A program made the position numbers and the translations under genes. Below the pieces are notes generated by a model. That model saw nothing but the letters and a program-made list of their open reading frames with translations, was not told where the DNA came from and searched no databases. From an uncultured Shimia sp. (GTDB lineage: Bacteria; Pseudomonadota; Alphaproteobacteria; Rhodobacterales; Rhodobacteraceae), in assembly GCF_913054185.1 (NCBI RefSeq), contig NZ_CAJXIV010000008.1, forward strand, positions 1 through 64,000: 64,000 nucleotides of DNA, given 5' to 3'. Shown piece by piece: positions 7,825-15,988 of the stretch; within the stretch, counting starts at the first letter, position 1, and each line of letters starts with the position of its first letter.

Positions 7825-9761
7825 TAGGCTTTGCCCTCCAAATAGCGTCGCTTCGCCGCCTCGGACCGCTGCATGTCACGCACCATATTGGAGATCGCGA
7901 CCTCATCGGATTTGTCGGCATAGCGGAACTCGCTGTCCGCATAGCGGTTGATTTCCTGCACCACCATGTCCGTGGTGATCGGCACCCGCAGCTCGCCAAT
8001 CATTGCGGCCTTTGTGTCGTAGTCTTTCTGCAAGAACAGTTCCGGCTGCTCCATCCATTCATCTGGAAGTTCAAAATCCATCGCCCGCACCTTTACGGCG
8101 TCCGTGATGTTCTTGATCGCCCGTCCCGTGAAACGCGGATCGGCCTCTTGGATGGCCTTCAAATAGGTGCCCATCTTGGCAATGTTGTCCAGCTCGCCAA
8201 CCTGTCCATGCACCTTATCAAAGACGTTAAGCAACCCCGGCTCATGGGGCCGCGAGTGGCTCTCAAAACTCGCCGCCACAGCTTTCTGAATGGCCTGCGC
8301 CTCAAACAGCGTGTGATCTCCCAACGCAATGTCGTGGTTCTTGCCCATCAACAGCGCAAGGATGTCGATGTAATCCTCTTGCGTTTGCGGCCCGTCCACC
8401 AGGAAACGGGCACCGGCCCGCTGGCGCAGCGCATCGTCTACGTTTTCCGGGTAATTGGAAAACATACCAAAGGTACAGTTCCCACGCACCACGGTATTGG
8501 CGCCCGCAAAGGCCTCCATAAAGACAGCCGTGACCTCTTGTTGGCCCGCCGAACTTTGTCGATCGCCACGTTTGCCGGCTATCTGATCGATGTCGTCAAT
8601 CGTGCCAAAGCCAATCACTTGCGGATCAAGCACGTTTTGCACAAACGCCTTGGCGTTCTGCCCCGACTTGCCCTGATAGCTGTCGATATTATCGATGCCA
8701 AAGTTCTGATAGCGGAAGGCATAGCCCGCCACCTGACAATAGTCGTTGATCAGACCCGCCATCATCTGAATAAGCGTGGTTTTCCCGGTGCCCGGCGCGC
8801 CGTCGCCCATGAAGGTAAAGATAAACCCGCCCAGCTCCGCAAACGGATTGAGCCGCCGGTTAAAGTCATAAGCCATCAGCATCTTGGCCAGCTTCATCGC
8901 CTGATATTTGGCGATGTGGTTGCCCACAACTTCGTTGGGTTTTTTGAATTGCATGGTCAGCGTGCTGCCTTTGGCCGCCCGCGCAGGTGTAAACCCGTTG
9001 ATGGTCAGCTCATCCGCTTCCACCTTCCAACTTGCGCCCACAAAGGCCCCCAGGTGCGGCGCGTTCTGTGCCCGCAACGTGACCTTCTCCATCAACTGCT
9101 CGGCAAAAGCACAGACACAGGCAACCAGCCGGTCCTCATCCGAAACCAGCGCAGCAATGTCCTGATCCAGCTCCCACAACGCGCCATGCAAAGCCAGCGA
9201 CGCATTGTCGGTCAAAATCTCTTCTACTTCACCAACCTCAACCTGCGTCTCACCCAACAAGGGCGCCAATAGAAACGACGTCGCATTGGCAAAGACATAA
9301 GCAACTGCCAAAGCCTCCGCCGCCAAAAGCTCGGAAAACGTTGTTTTCTTATCTGCGCCCAGCGCGCCCGCCAAATTATCCCGCTTCAAATCCGCCAAAC
9401 CGGACGCTTCGGCGAAGTTCTCTCCGACCGCCAAAGCAATCGCCAAGGCCCGCCGCATCCCGTGCAACACATTGGCCTGCACCGGCGACACCAGCGGGTC
9501 TTCCCCGCCCGCGCCTTCAATGCGCTCCACCAGATGCACACCTTCGGGCCGCGCGGTCGAGCGTGTCACCAACCCCGGCGTGGTGCTGCGAAACCGTCGC
9601 CGCGTGCCAATTCCACTGGAACGTTCTGGTGCCGCCACAGGGTCTTTCCCCTTGGCAATCCGCGGCGTGTGATCAAAGCCATCCAGCATTCCCACAGCCG
9701 CGTCATAATGCTTGCGAATATCCTCTTCGCGCAGCTCCATCTGATCACTTGTCAAGCTCAT
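7824..9761 (-). CDS. AAA+ family ATPase of an uncharacterised membrane-linked cluster
   Basis: A 645-residue protein whose C-terminal half is a classical AAA module: Walker A GAPGTGKTT at about residues 321-329, Walker B ending in DDID at about 388-391, sensor-1-like SNYPENVDDALRQR at about 435-447 with candidate arginine-finger residues after it, and a sensor-2-like FTGRAIKNI further on. The N-terminal half (about 300 residues) matches nothing I know and may bind substrate or adaptor. The start at 9761 (MSLTSDQMEL) is preferred to one 27 codons upstream. Small membrane proteins lie downstream and a coiled-coil protein upstream on the same strand. The substrate is unknown; remodelling of a membrane complex is inference. 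Confidence 0.78.
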   Translation of the reverse strand: MSLTSDQMELREEDIRKHYDAAVGMLDGFDHTPRIAKGKDPVAAPERSSGIGTRRRFRSTTPGLVTRSTARPEGVHLVERIEGAGGEDPLVSPVQANVLHGMRRALAIALAVGENFAEASGLADLKRDNLAGALGADKKTTFSELLAAEALAVAYVFANATSFLLAPLLGETQVEVGEVEEILTDNASLALHGALWELDQDIAALVSDEDRLVACVCAFAEQLMEKVTLRAQNAPHLGAFVGASWKVEADELTINGFTPARAAKGSTLTMQFKKPNEVVGNHIAKYQAMKLAKMLMAYDFNRRLNPFAELGGFIFTFMGDGAPGTGKTTLIQMMAGLINDYCQVAGYAFRYQNFGIDNIDSYQGKSGQNAKAFVQNVLDPQVIGFGTIDDIDQIAGKRGDRQSSAGQQEVTAVFMEAFAGANTVVRGNCTFGMFSNYPENVDDALRQRAGARFLVDGPQTQEDYIDILALLMGKNHDIALGDHTLFEAQAIQKAVAASFESHSRPHEPGLLNVFDKVHGQVGELDNIAKMGTYLKAIQEADPRFTGRAIKNITDAVKVRAMDFELPDEWMEQPELFLQKDYDTKAAMIGELRVPITTDMVVQEINRYADSEFRYADKSDEVAISNMVRDMQRSEAAKRRYLEGKA

Positions 9762-9780
9762 CTTAAAGTCCTCGCCAACA

Positions 9781-10662
9781 CTATGAATTTCTCCGCTCAA
9801 AGGCGGCGCGATAGAGAATTTCCAACGCGTCGGTTTGTTCAATCAAATCACTGGGCTGAAGGGACAAACGATAAACTTGCCATTTTGAGTTATACTCAAG
9901 GGTATCAAAACCAGCCTCATCAACGAGTTCGTCAAACTCGTCGCTTCTCGGAAGCTTTATCTCCAAATTGAAACGCTGCTTCTTGGGTCTAAAGGTCACA
10001 AAATTGAAAGCCTGATTGTTTTTAACTAAGCCGATGTAGTGCTTGTTGAAATTCAACTGAAGCGAAGGCTCGAGCTTCTGAAGTTCCGACAGAACCTTAT
10101 CGGCCAGCTTGACAATTTGGGGGGCCGACTTCTTTTCCCAATATTGGCGATCCGTAGGTGCCGAAAGTGCGTCCTCGTCGTCGTCAATCGGGCCCCTGGA
10201 AACAGCGACCAACACTTTCGTAAACAATAGCGAAATCTCGCCATCTATTTCAAAAGCAGACACTTGGATGGCTATTAATGGAATGGTTCCATTGAAAAGC
10301 GAGATCACGTTCAAAAACCGGCTGGTAACCTCTTCTGCGACGATCACGGCACAATGTTCAAATTGTGGATATCGTTTCCGCTCAATATCCCAGTACTCCA
10401 CGGTTCTAATGATATGAGATTCATCTGTGGAACCGAGCTGGAGCTCTACCTCGTAACGTTGAGACCGTTCTCTATCTTCAAGCAGCAAGTCCAACCGACC
10501 TGCCCGCGGCTGTCGCCTTTCGCGATCTCGCACGGTCACTTCGCCTAGGCCCAATATGGCCGGATCATTAGCAATGATTTCTTGGAGCCATTGTTCTGAA
10601 AACTCAGGGTGATTTCTTAAATTCAATTTTTTTAAAGGTCGATATTTCATTTTTGTTTCCAC
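9781..10662 (-). CDS. PD-(D/E)XK nuclease-like protein, probable insertion in the AAA+ operon
   Basis: A 293-residue protein. Near residues 30-95 it shows an order typical of DUF91/NucS-like PD-(D/E)XK folds: a helix with WLQEIIANDPAILGLGE, then GRLDLLLED, then YEVELQLGSTDES. The usual Glu-x-Lys is replaced by Glu-Val-Glu-Leu-Gln, so activity is uncertain. The C-terminal half resembles nothing I recognise. Base composition is visibly more AT-rich than the flanking genes, and the gene sits between two cluster members with gaps of 41 and 19 bases, which suggests late arrival. The ATG at 10662 or one four codons later could be the start. It may be a defence or repair nuclease. Confidence 0.65.
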   Translation of the reverse strand: METKMKYRPLKKLNLRNHPEFSEQWLQEIIANDPAILGLGEVTVRDRERRQPRAGRLDLLLEDRERSQRYEVELQLGSTDESHIIRTVEYWDIERKRYPQFEHCAVIVAEEVTSRFLNVISLFNGTIPLIAIQVSAFEIDGEISLLFTKVLVAVSRGPIDDDEDALSAPTDRQYWEKKSAPQIVKLADKVLSELQKLEPSLQLNFNKHYIGLVKNNQAFNFVTFRPKKQRFNLEIKLPRSDEFDELVDEAGFDTLEYNSKWQVYRLSLQPSDLIEQTDALEILYRAAFERRNS

Positions 10663-10703
10663 ACTAAAACACTGTTACCGTTGGCTTGGCTTGAAAGACC
10701 AAA

Positions 10704-11825
10704 TCAATACCTCAGCACCCGCCCCTGCGGGCTCACCACATATTTCGTCACGCTGCCAAACCCCGGTGGGTTCAATTCCTCAAGCGCCTGAAACGGCCGT
10801 TGCGGCAGGATGATTGCGCGCTCCATGCTGGTCGCGCCGGTGTCGACACCTCGGCCAGAAAACGGATCCAGTGCAAACACCTCACGTTCCACCGTACCAA
10901 ACCAGCCAGAGCGTTCATCCTGCACACGCTCGCTCACCAAATCCTCGGTGGTCCAGGCCAGTGTCCAATCCTCGCCGTCCGGCGCCCGTGCGGCCTCCAG
11001 AACTTCGCGGATGGGCCCGGTCTGCTTTGTGTAAGCGCTCGAATACATCGGACCGACATGAATGCGCCGCAAACGCTTGGGGTGCAGGTCGTCAAAACTC
11101 TCATCAAAGCCTTTGGCGATCGTCACCAGTTTCAGGCCCCCAACCGCCTGCCCCATCAGATGCGCTTGCACCTCCGGCCAGCGCCGCTCATCTTTGGGCA
11201 GCGCCCGTCGCCCGGTGTCCTCAAGATCCATGAGGTAGATCGTCGGCAAGTTCACTTGGCTGTCATACACCGCCCAATGCAGCAGATATTTGCGCCGCCG
11301 CTCCGACAGATTGCCCTGCCAGCGCACCTCTGGATGGTTCTGCGCCCAGAACAGCTCTCCCTTCAGCAACTCCTCATAATAAAGCCGCTGGCTCAGCGCG
11401 AATTGCAACTTGGTCGGGATCTCCTGATCGCCAATAATACCGCGCAGCATGTCATCCTTGAGCTGCTCTGCACTTGGCATATTGCGCAAATGGCTTTCGG
11501 CCTGCTGCGCATCATTGGCCATGACCAACAACTCGTTGAACACCGGAAAGCCACTCTCCACCGCGTCCATAGAAAGACTGCCAAAGAACTGCCCAGTTTG
11601 GCGGCCCACCAGCAGGTATTTCATGCTCAGCGCTTTGAACGTATAGCCAATCGACGCCAGATAGCGCGTGAGGATTTCCACCTCATTTTGTCCAATTGCA
11701 CCTTCAGCCGCCCGCGCCGCCGCCACCTGCGTCAGATGCTCGGTGATGCGTTCAAATTTTTGGAAATACCGCCGCGACGCGCGAGTCTCCATCAGAGCGG
11801 TGTGGTCTTTGGTTGTGTCGTTCAT
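10704..11825 (-). CDS. Uncharacterised 373-aa protein of the AAA+ cluster
   Basis: A soluble 373-residue protein with an N-terminal helical region (MNDTTKDHTALMETRASRR) and no signal peptide, membrane segment or catalytic motif that I recognise. The ATG at 11825 follows GGAGGAGG and overlaps the stop of the small upstream gene in an ATGA arrangement, which fixes the start. The C-terminal part is rich in beta-type sequence (VTKYVVSPQGRVLRY). It is co-transcribed with the coiled-coil and AAA+ genes, but separated from the ATPase gene by the AT-rich nuclease-like gene. Confidence 0.68.
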   Translation of the reverse strand: MNDTTKDHTALMETRASRRYFQKFERITEHLTQVAAARAAEGAIGQNEVEILTRYLASIGYTFKALSMKYLLVGRQTGQFFGSLSMDAVESGFPVFNELLVMANDAQQAESHLRNMPSAEQLKDDMLRGIIGDQEIPTKLQFALSQRLYYEELLKGELFWAQNHPEVRWQGNLSERRRKYLLHWAVYDSQVNLPTIYLMDLEDTGRRALPKDERRWPEVQAHLMGQAVGGLKLVTIAKGFDESFDDLHPKRLRRIHVGPMYSSAYTKQTGPIREVLEAARAPDGEDWTLAWTTEDLVSERVQDERSGWFGTVEREVFALDPFSGRGVDTGATSMERAIILPQRPFQALEELNPPGFGSVTKYVVSPQGRVLRY

Positions 11826-12007
11826 TTTCCTCCTCCGGGACACGCAATGTCACGGGTCGCGCCCGACTCCGCCCCCCAGGGTGGGCGTGATTTTGCAAAG
11901 TCAGCCACGCTTCCACCCCGCAGGAATTGGGTCAATGGCTGCGCCAGCTCGACAGCCGCCCTCGTGCTCGGGCGCGCTCCAACGGTTTTAAGAATCTCAG
12001 CTTTCAC
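11822..12007 (-). CDS. Small 61-aa protein linking two cluster genes
   Basis: A 61-residue frame starting with GTG (MKAEILKTVG) that overlaps the end of the upstream membrane-protein gene by 11 bases and whose TGA stop overlaps the ATG of the downstream gene by four bases (ATGA). Such perfect nesting between two real genes, without a gap, suggests translation through all three. The product has no recognisable motif. It could alternatively be a non-functional translated linker that keeps ribosomes on the message. Confidence 0.45.
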   Translation of the reverse strand: MKAEILKTVGARPSTRAAVELAQPLTQFLRGGSVADFAKSRPPWGAESGATRDIACPGGGK

Positions 12008-12311
12008 CAGAACTCTTCCCTCGCTTCAAAATCCACCGCCTCACAAGACTGCTCACAAAAATTATCGCAACCGCAGCTCCGGCAAAAACGCCCCAACCGA
12101 GCATGTCATGCTCATACTCCGGGAAGCTTTGTGTTGGCTCGGCCAACCGCCACACCAGAAATCCGGCAAGAAACAGTACGGTGGCACTCGCTGTCCAGAG
12201 TTTGTCCGCGCGGCCCAAAAACAACGCCGCAATAGCATCCGCAACACACAGCGCAGATTTGCCTGCTGCGCGGGCAAAATTTCCTAGGTAGCTCTGCGAC
12301 CGCTTCATCAA
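11997..12311 (-). CDS. Two-helix membrane protein of the AAA+ cluster
   Basis: A 104-residue protein with a basic N-terminus (MMKRSQSYLGNFARAAGK), two hydrophobic segments (about residues 40-57 and 70-88) and a basic C-terminal tail, so both ends probably face the cytoplasm. It follows the coiled-coil gene by 12 bases and overlaps the next small gene. No named family recognised. Confidence 0.65.
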   Translation of the reverse strand: MMKRSQSYLGNFARAAGKSALCVADAIAALFLGRADKLWTASATVLFLAGFLVWRLAEPTQSFPEYEHDMLGWGVFAGAAVAIIFVSSLVRRWILKRGKSSGES

Positions 12312-12323
12312 CTCAAAGAGGCA

Positions 12324-13400
12324 TCACGCCCCATAAAGGTTCTTATCGTGCTTCTCGACAATCTTCTGGAACCGGCGCGCAAAGCGTTCATCCGCCTTGG
12401 CCTTCGCCTCAAGCACATCGCGGGCAAACACCATGTGTTCCTCATGAGCTTCCATCATGTCAGCCATCTTTTGATTGGTCGCCGTGCCAATCGCCGCCAT
12501 TGACGCCTGCGCTTCTTTGTCTGTCTCCACACCAATTTCGTTGATGCGGTGGGCCACATCCTGCTGCTGCGCGGTCTTCAAAGATTTGGTCAGCGCATCA
12601 TAGAGCACCACGCGCTGCTTGGTGTCTGTTTGCAGCTTGTTGATCAGCACCATCTGCGTCGCCGCCTGATTTTGCAGCGAGTCGACCCAGGTCTTGCCCT
12701 TCTCGATATAGCGCTCAAGCGTCTGGCTCTGGGCAAGTTTCACCTGCTCCTGCTGCACCAGCTCGTTATAGGATTTGTTCAAATCCGCCAGCTCGGTTTC
12801 CAGCTTGGTGCGCGCCGCCGCGTCCTGCTCCACAGCAATCTTGTTCTCGACTTCGATGATCTTGGGATCCATGCCCATGATCTCAGCGCGCAGACTCTCC
12901 AGCTCGCCAACTGTGAACTCACGCTCATCTAGCGTCTCTGTCAGGTTTTGCTCGACTTTGACCTTTTGCTCTTCGAGCACGGACAATTGGCTTTCCAAAA
13001 GTTTGGTGATCACATCTGATTTGGCAATCAGGTCCTGCAGTTTGTCGTCAATATTGGCAGTTTTGATCCGCTCGGCCCGCATGGAGTCAGACTTGCCGCG
13101 ACTAAACACACCTACAAAGCTCTCCCAGCCGGTCTTGTCCCGCATCTGGTCAAAGTCTTTGGAGAAGGCGGATGTCACGTCATCCAGCCCCATAATCAGC
13201 TCAGCTATGTTGGAGTTCATCACGTCTGTATGCGCGTGCACATCGTCCAGCGTTGCGTTCTCGATATCGATTGCAATGTCGTCGCCGGTTTTCATCTTCG
13301 CCCGTGCCGCATCAATGCGCCCGGTCAGCTCGGCAATCTTATTTTGTGCTTCGGCCACCTGCGCTTGAGACTCACGCACTTGGGTTTCAAAATTTGCCAT
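12324..13400 (-). CDS. Long coiled-coil protein heading the AAA+ cluster
   Basis: A 358-residue, strongly charged, almost entirely helical protein with heptad-like stretches from residue 5 to about 330 (for example ESQAQVAEAQNKIAELTGRI and VEQNLTETLDEREFTVGEL). It has no signal peptide. The overall look resembles TelA/KlaA (toxic anion resistance) proteins or PspA-like scaffolds, but I cannot confirm either family. It is the first gene of the run, with a 197-base leader region upstream, so the operon promoter probably lies at 13401-13545. A filament or membrane scaffold acted on by the AAA+ ATPase is a reasonable hypothesis. Confidence 0.68.
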   Translation of the reverse strand: MANFETQVRESQAQVAEAQNKIAELTGRIDAARAKMKTGDDIAIDIENATLDDVHAHTDVMNSNIAELIMGLDDVTSAFSKDFDQMRDKTGWESFVGVFSRGKSDSMRAERIKTANIDDKLQDLIAKSDVITKLLESQLSVLEEQKVKVEQNLTETLDEREFTVGELESLRAEIMGMDPKIIEVENKIAVEQDAAARTKLETELADLNKSYNELVQQEQVKLAQSQTLERYIEKGKTWVDSLQNQAATQMVLINKLQTDTKQRVVLYDALTKSLKTAQQQDVAHRINEIGVETDKEAQASMAAIGTATNQKMADMMEAHEEHMVFARDVLEAKAKADERFARRFQKIVEKHDKNLYGA

Positions 13401-13545
13401 AAAACACTCCCTCTTTCCAATACCTTGAGCCTGATATGGGGAATGTTACTTCCATTTACATCGGACTCGGATTCAATTTGGGCAGAGTGTTGCAAATGTG
13501 CATGGCAAAAGAAAGGGGTCGTAGACACGCACCCGCAATTCGCGA

Positions 13546-13577
13546 GGTTTTGGCCGCTTATTCACGCGGCCAAAACC
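13546..13577 (-). terminator. Perfect 12-bp hairpin downstream of creatinase
   Basis: GGTTTTGGCCGC and GCGGCCAAAACC pair perfectly around an 8-base loop, 20 bases past the creatinase stop on the minus strand. No T-tract follows the stem, so it could act as a terminator or as an RNA 3'-end stabiliser. It also separates creatinase from the AAA+ operon promoter region. Confidence 0.6.
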
Positions 13578-13597
13578 AAGTGTGGTCTTACGCCGGC

Positions 13598-14806
13598 TTA
13601 GCCAACGACGTTAAACTCCGGTCCATAAGGGTAGCCGGTGATGTTCTCATTGCCATCCTCGTTGATCACCAGGATGTCATGCTCGCGATATCCGCCGGCC
13701 CCTGGTTGCCCGTCCGCGATGGTCAACATAGGCTCCATGGAAATCACCATGCCCGGTTCCAGCACCGTAGGAATGTCTTCGCGCAGCTCCAGCCCGGCTT
13801 CACGGCCATAATAGTGGCTTAGCACACCAAAGCTGTGGCCGTATCCAAAGGTGCGATATTGCAGCAGATCGCGCTCTGCAAAGAAGTCATTGATCTGCTC
13901 CGTCACCTCCGCACAGCTCGCGCCAGGTTTCAGCAGCGAAATCCCCAACTCATGCGCGCCAACGTTGGCTTCCCAAATCTTCAGGCTTGCGTCATCCACT
14001 TCACCCACAAACAAGGTGCGCTCCAATGCCGTGTAGTAGCCGGAGATCATCGGGAACGTGTTCAGCGACAGGATATCTCCACGCTGCAACTTGCGGGATG
14101 TCACCGGGTTATGCGCCCCATCGGTGTTGATGCCGGATTGGAACCAGACCCATGTGTCGCGATATTCGGCGTCCGGAAACCGCTTCGCAATCTCCAACTC
14201 CATCGCATCGCGGCCCGCCATAGCCACATCAATCTCACGCACACCTTCTTTGATGGCATCGCGGATCGCATAACCGCCCACATCCGCCACTGCCGCGCCC
14301 GCGCGGATCATCTCGATCTCCGCCGTACTCTTGTGCATACGCTGATGCATCGTGGCTTCATACAGGTCCACCACGCTGGAGGGCGACAGGAAGCTCTGCA
14401 ACTTGCCTTGCTGCATCAAAGTCAAGTGATCGCTCTCAATACCAATCACCGCGCTGCCACCAGTGATCGACTTAATTGCCCGCCAGTAATTGTCGCGCTG
14501 CCAATCTGTGTAGGTGATGTTGTCACCGTAACACCGGCGCCACGGCTGCCCGGCGTCGATGCCCGCCGAAATGGTCACACATTCGGTTGGTGTCACCACA
14601 ACAGCATAGGGTCGACCAAAGGAGCAGTAGGTGAAACCCGAGTAGTAGGACACATTGTGCATCGACGTGAACACAGCGGCATCCACGCCACGCTCTGACA
14701 TAATTTTGCGCAATCCCGTAACACGGTTGGCATACTCTGCCTCCGCAAATTGCAAAGGGGCTTTCTCGCCATTGTGGAAACGGTAAAACTCTGGACGTGA
14801 TGTCAT
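13598..14806 (-). CDS. Creatinase (creatine amidinohydrolase)
   Basis: A 402-residue pita-bread enzyme that hydrolyses creatine to sarcosine and urea in the cytoplasm. It aligns along its full length with Pseudomonas creatinase as I remember it, including SFGRPYA, DWQRDNY, WFQSGINTDGAHNPVT and TFGYGHSFG. The catalytic His232 and the active-site Glu262 and Glu358 fall at exactly the numbers used for the Pseudomonas enzyme. Unlike metal-dependent M24 peptidases, the family needs no metal. The usual partners (creatininase, sarcosine oxidase) are not adjacent. It diverges from the P1 peptidase gene across a 210-base gap that should hold both promoters; I see no clear operator there. Confidence 0.93.
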   Translation of the reverse strand: MTSRPEFYRFHNGEKAPLQFAEAEYANRVTGLRKIMSERGVDAAVFTSMHNVSYYSGFTYCSFGRPYAVVVTPTECVTISAGIDAGQPWRRCYGDNITYTDWQRDNYWRAIKSITGGSAVIGIESDHLTLMQQGKLQSFLSPSSVVDLYEATMHQRMHKSTAEIEMIRAGAAVADVGGYAIRDAIKEGVREIDVAMAGRDAMELEIAKRFPDAEYRDTWVWFQSGINTDGAHNPVTSRKLQRGDILSLNTFPMISGYYTALERTLFVGEVDDASLKIWEANVGAHELGISLLKPGASCAEVTEQINDFFAERDLLQYRTFGYGHSFGVLSHYYGREAGLELREDIPTVLEPGMVISMEPMLTIADGQPGAGGYREHDILVINEDGNENITGYPYGPEFNVVG

Positions 14807-15016
14807 GTTGACCTCCGATAAAAGAGGTCCCGGCGTTCAGGACTGGAAAGATAAGTGCGCATTCCCAGCAGGAATGTGGCGACGCCATCGCCAGTGCTGT
14901 GGCCATTCTGTCAAAACTTCCGACGTAGCGACACACGGAATCCGACACAGATGTCTCAACCGCGACCTTGCGCGCAAAAATTGCACGCCTACTGTGGCCT
15001 CAATAGGAGGCACTCA

Positions 15017-15988
15017 ATGCAAACCGGACCCAAAAACCTGATCACCGACGTAGCTGGCTTGCGGGTCGGAAACGCGCAAAATGACCATGTCAAATCCGGC
15101 ACCACCGTGCTGATCAGCGATGCGCCGTTCACCTGCGGTGTGTCCGTTATGGGAGGTGCCCCCGGCACCCGTGAAACCGATCTTTTGGCGCCCGACAAAA
15201 CCGTGCAACAAGTGGACGCCCTCACCTTGTCCGGTGGCTCTGCTTTTGGATTGGACGCCCCGTCTGGCGTCGCAGATGCCCTCCGCACCCGGGGCCGGGG
15301 ATTTCCCGTCGGGGATCAAACAGTCCCAATAGTGCCCGGCGCAATCTTGTTTGACCTCCTAAATGGGGGAGACAAAAACTGGGATGAAAACCCCTACAAA
15401 GCCCTTGGCGCAATGGCGCTGTCTGAGGCCGGAGAGGATTTTGAACTAGGCTCCGTTGGCGCAGGCACCGGTGGAACCCTCGCAACCCACAAAGGGGGAC
15501 TAGGCTCCGCCTCCATGCTCCTGCCATCTGGCCACACCGTTGGCGCACTGGTCGCTGTAAACGCGCTTGGCGATGCTTCACCGGATGGAGAACACTTCTG
15601 GGCCGCCCCTTGGGAAGTTGGCACCGAATTTGGCGGCAAAGGGTTCCTGCCGTCGGCTCCCAGCAACTTACCAAACACCAAGCTTTCGAGCCACAACACC
15701 ACCATTGCCATTGTCGCCACAGACGCCAACCTGACCCAAGCGCAATGCACACGTTTGGCCACCGCCGCCCACGACGGCATGGCCCGCGCACTTGTGCCGT
15801 CGCACACGCCAATGGATGGCGATCTCATCTTTGGCGTCAGCACTGGCGCCATGCCACTCAAGGAGGACATCGCCGACACCCTCTGGCTGGGCCACGCCGC
15901 CGCAACCTGCCTTGCCCGTGCGATCGCACGCGGCGTCTGGCACGCCGCACCAAAAGAAGGTGACACTCACCCCTGTTTTCGATCTTAG
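15017..15988 (+). CDS. P1 family peptidase (DmpA/NylC-like self-processing aminopeptidase or amidase)
   Basis: A 323-residue protein of the DmpA/NylC Ntn-type family. The opening (LITDVAGLRVGNAQ), the TLSGGSAFGLDAPSGV block and the AVNALGDA block are typical. The Asn-Thr of SSHNTTIAIVATDA is the expected autocleavage site, which frees an N-terminal nucleophilic Thr. Members cleave N-terminal L- or D-residues, beta-peptides or nylon oligomers, so the substrate is not predictable. The ATG at 15017 is chosen because AGGAGG sits six bases upstream. Its 3' end overlaps the convergent esterase gene by four bases. Confidence 0.82.
   Translation: MQTGPKNLITDVAGLRVGNAQNDHVKSGTTVLISDAPFTCGVSVMGGAPGTRETDLLAPDKTVQQVDALTLSGGSAFGLDAPSGVADALRTRGRGFPVGDQTVPIVPGAILFDLLNGGDKNWDENPYKALGAMALSEAGEDFELGSVGAGTGGTLATHKGGLGSASMLLPSGHTVGALVAVNALGDASPDGEHFWAAPWEVGTEFGGKGFLPSAPSNLPNTKLSSHNTTIAIVATDANLTQAQCTRLATAAHDGMARALVPSHTPMDGDLIFGVSTGAMPLKEDIADTLWLGHAAATCLARAIARGVWHAAPKEGDTHPCFRS

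Noticed and set aside
8148-9272. 374-codon frame on the plus strand
   Set aside because: Antisense to the AAA+ ATPase gene; no domain and no ribosome-binding site.
10800-12287. 495-codon frame on the plus strand
   Set aside because: It is antisense to three cluster genes with overlap-coupled starts, and its translation is low-complexity Pro/Arg/Gln-rich.
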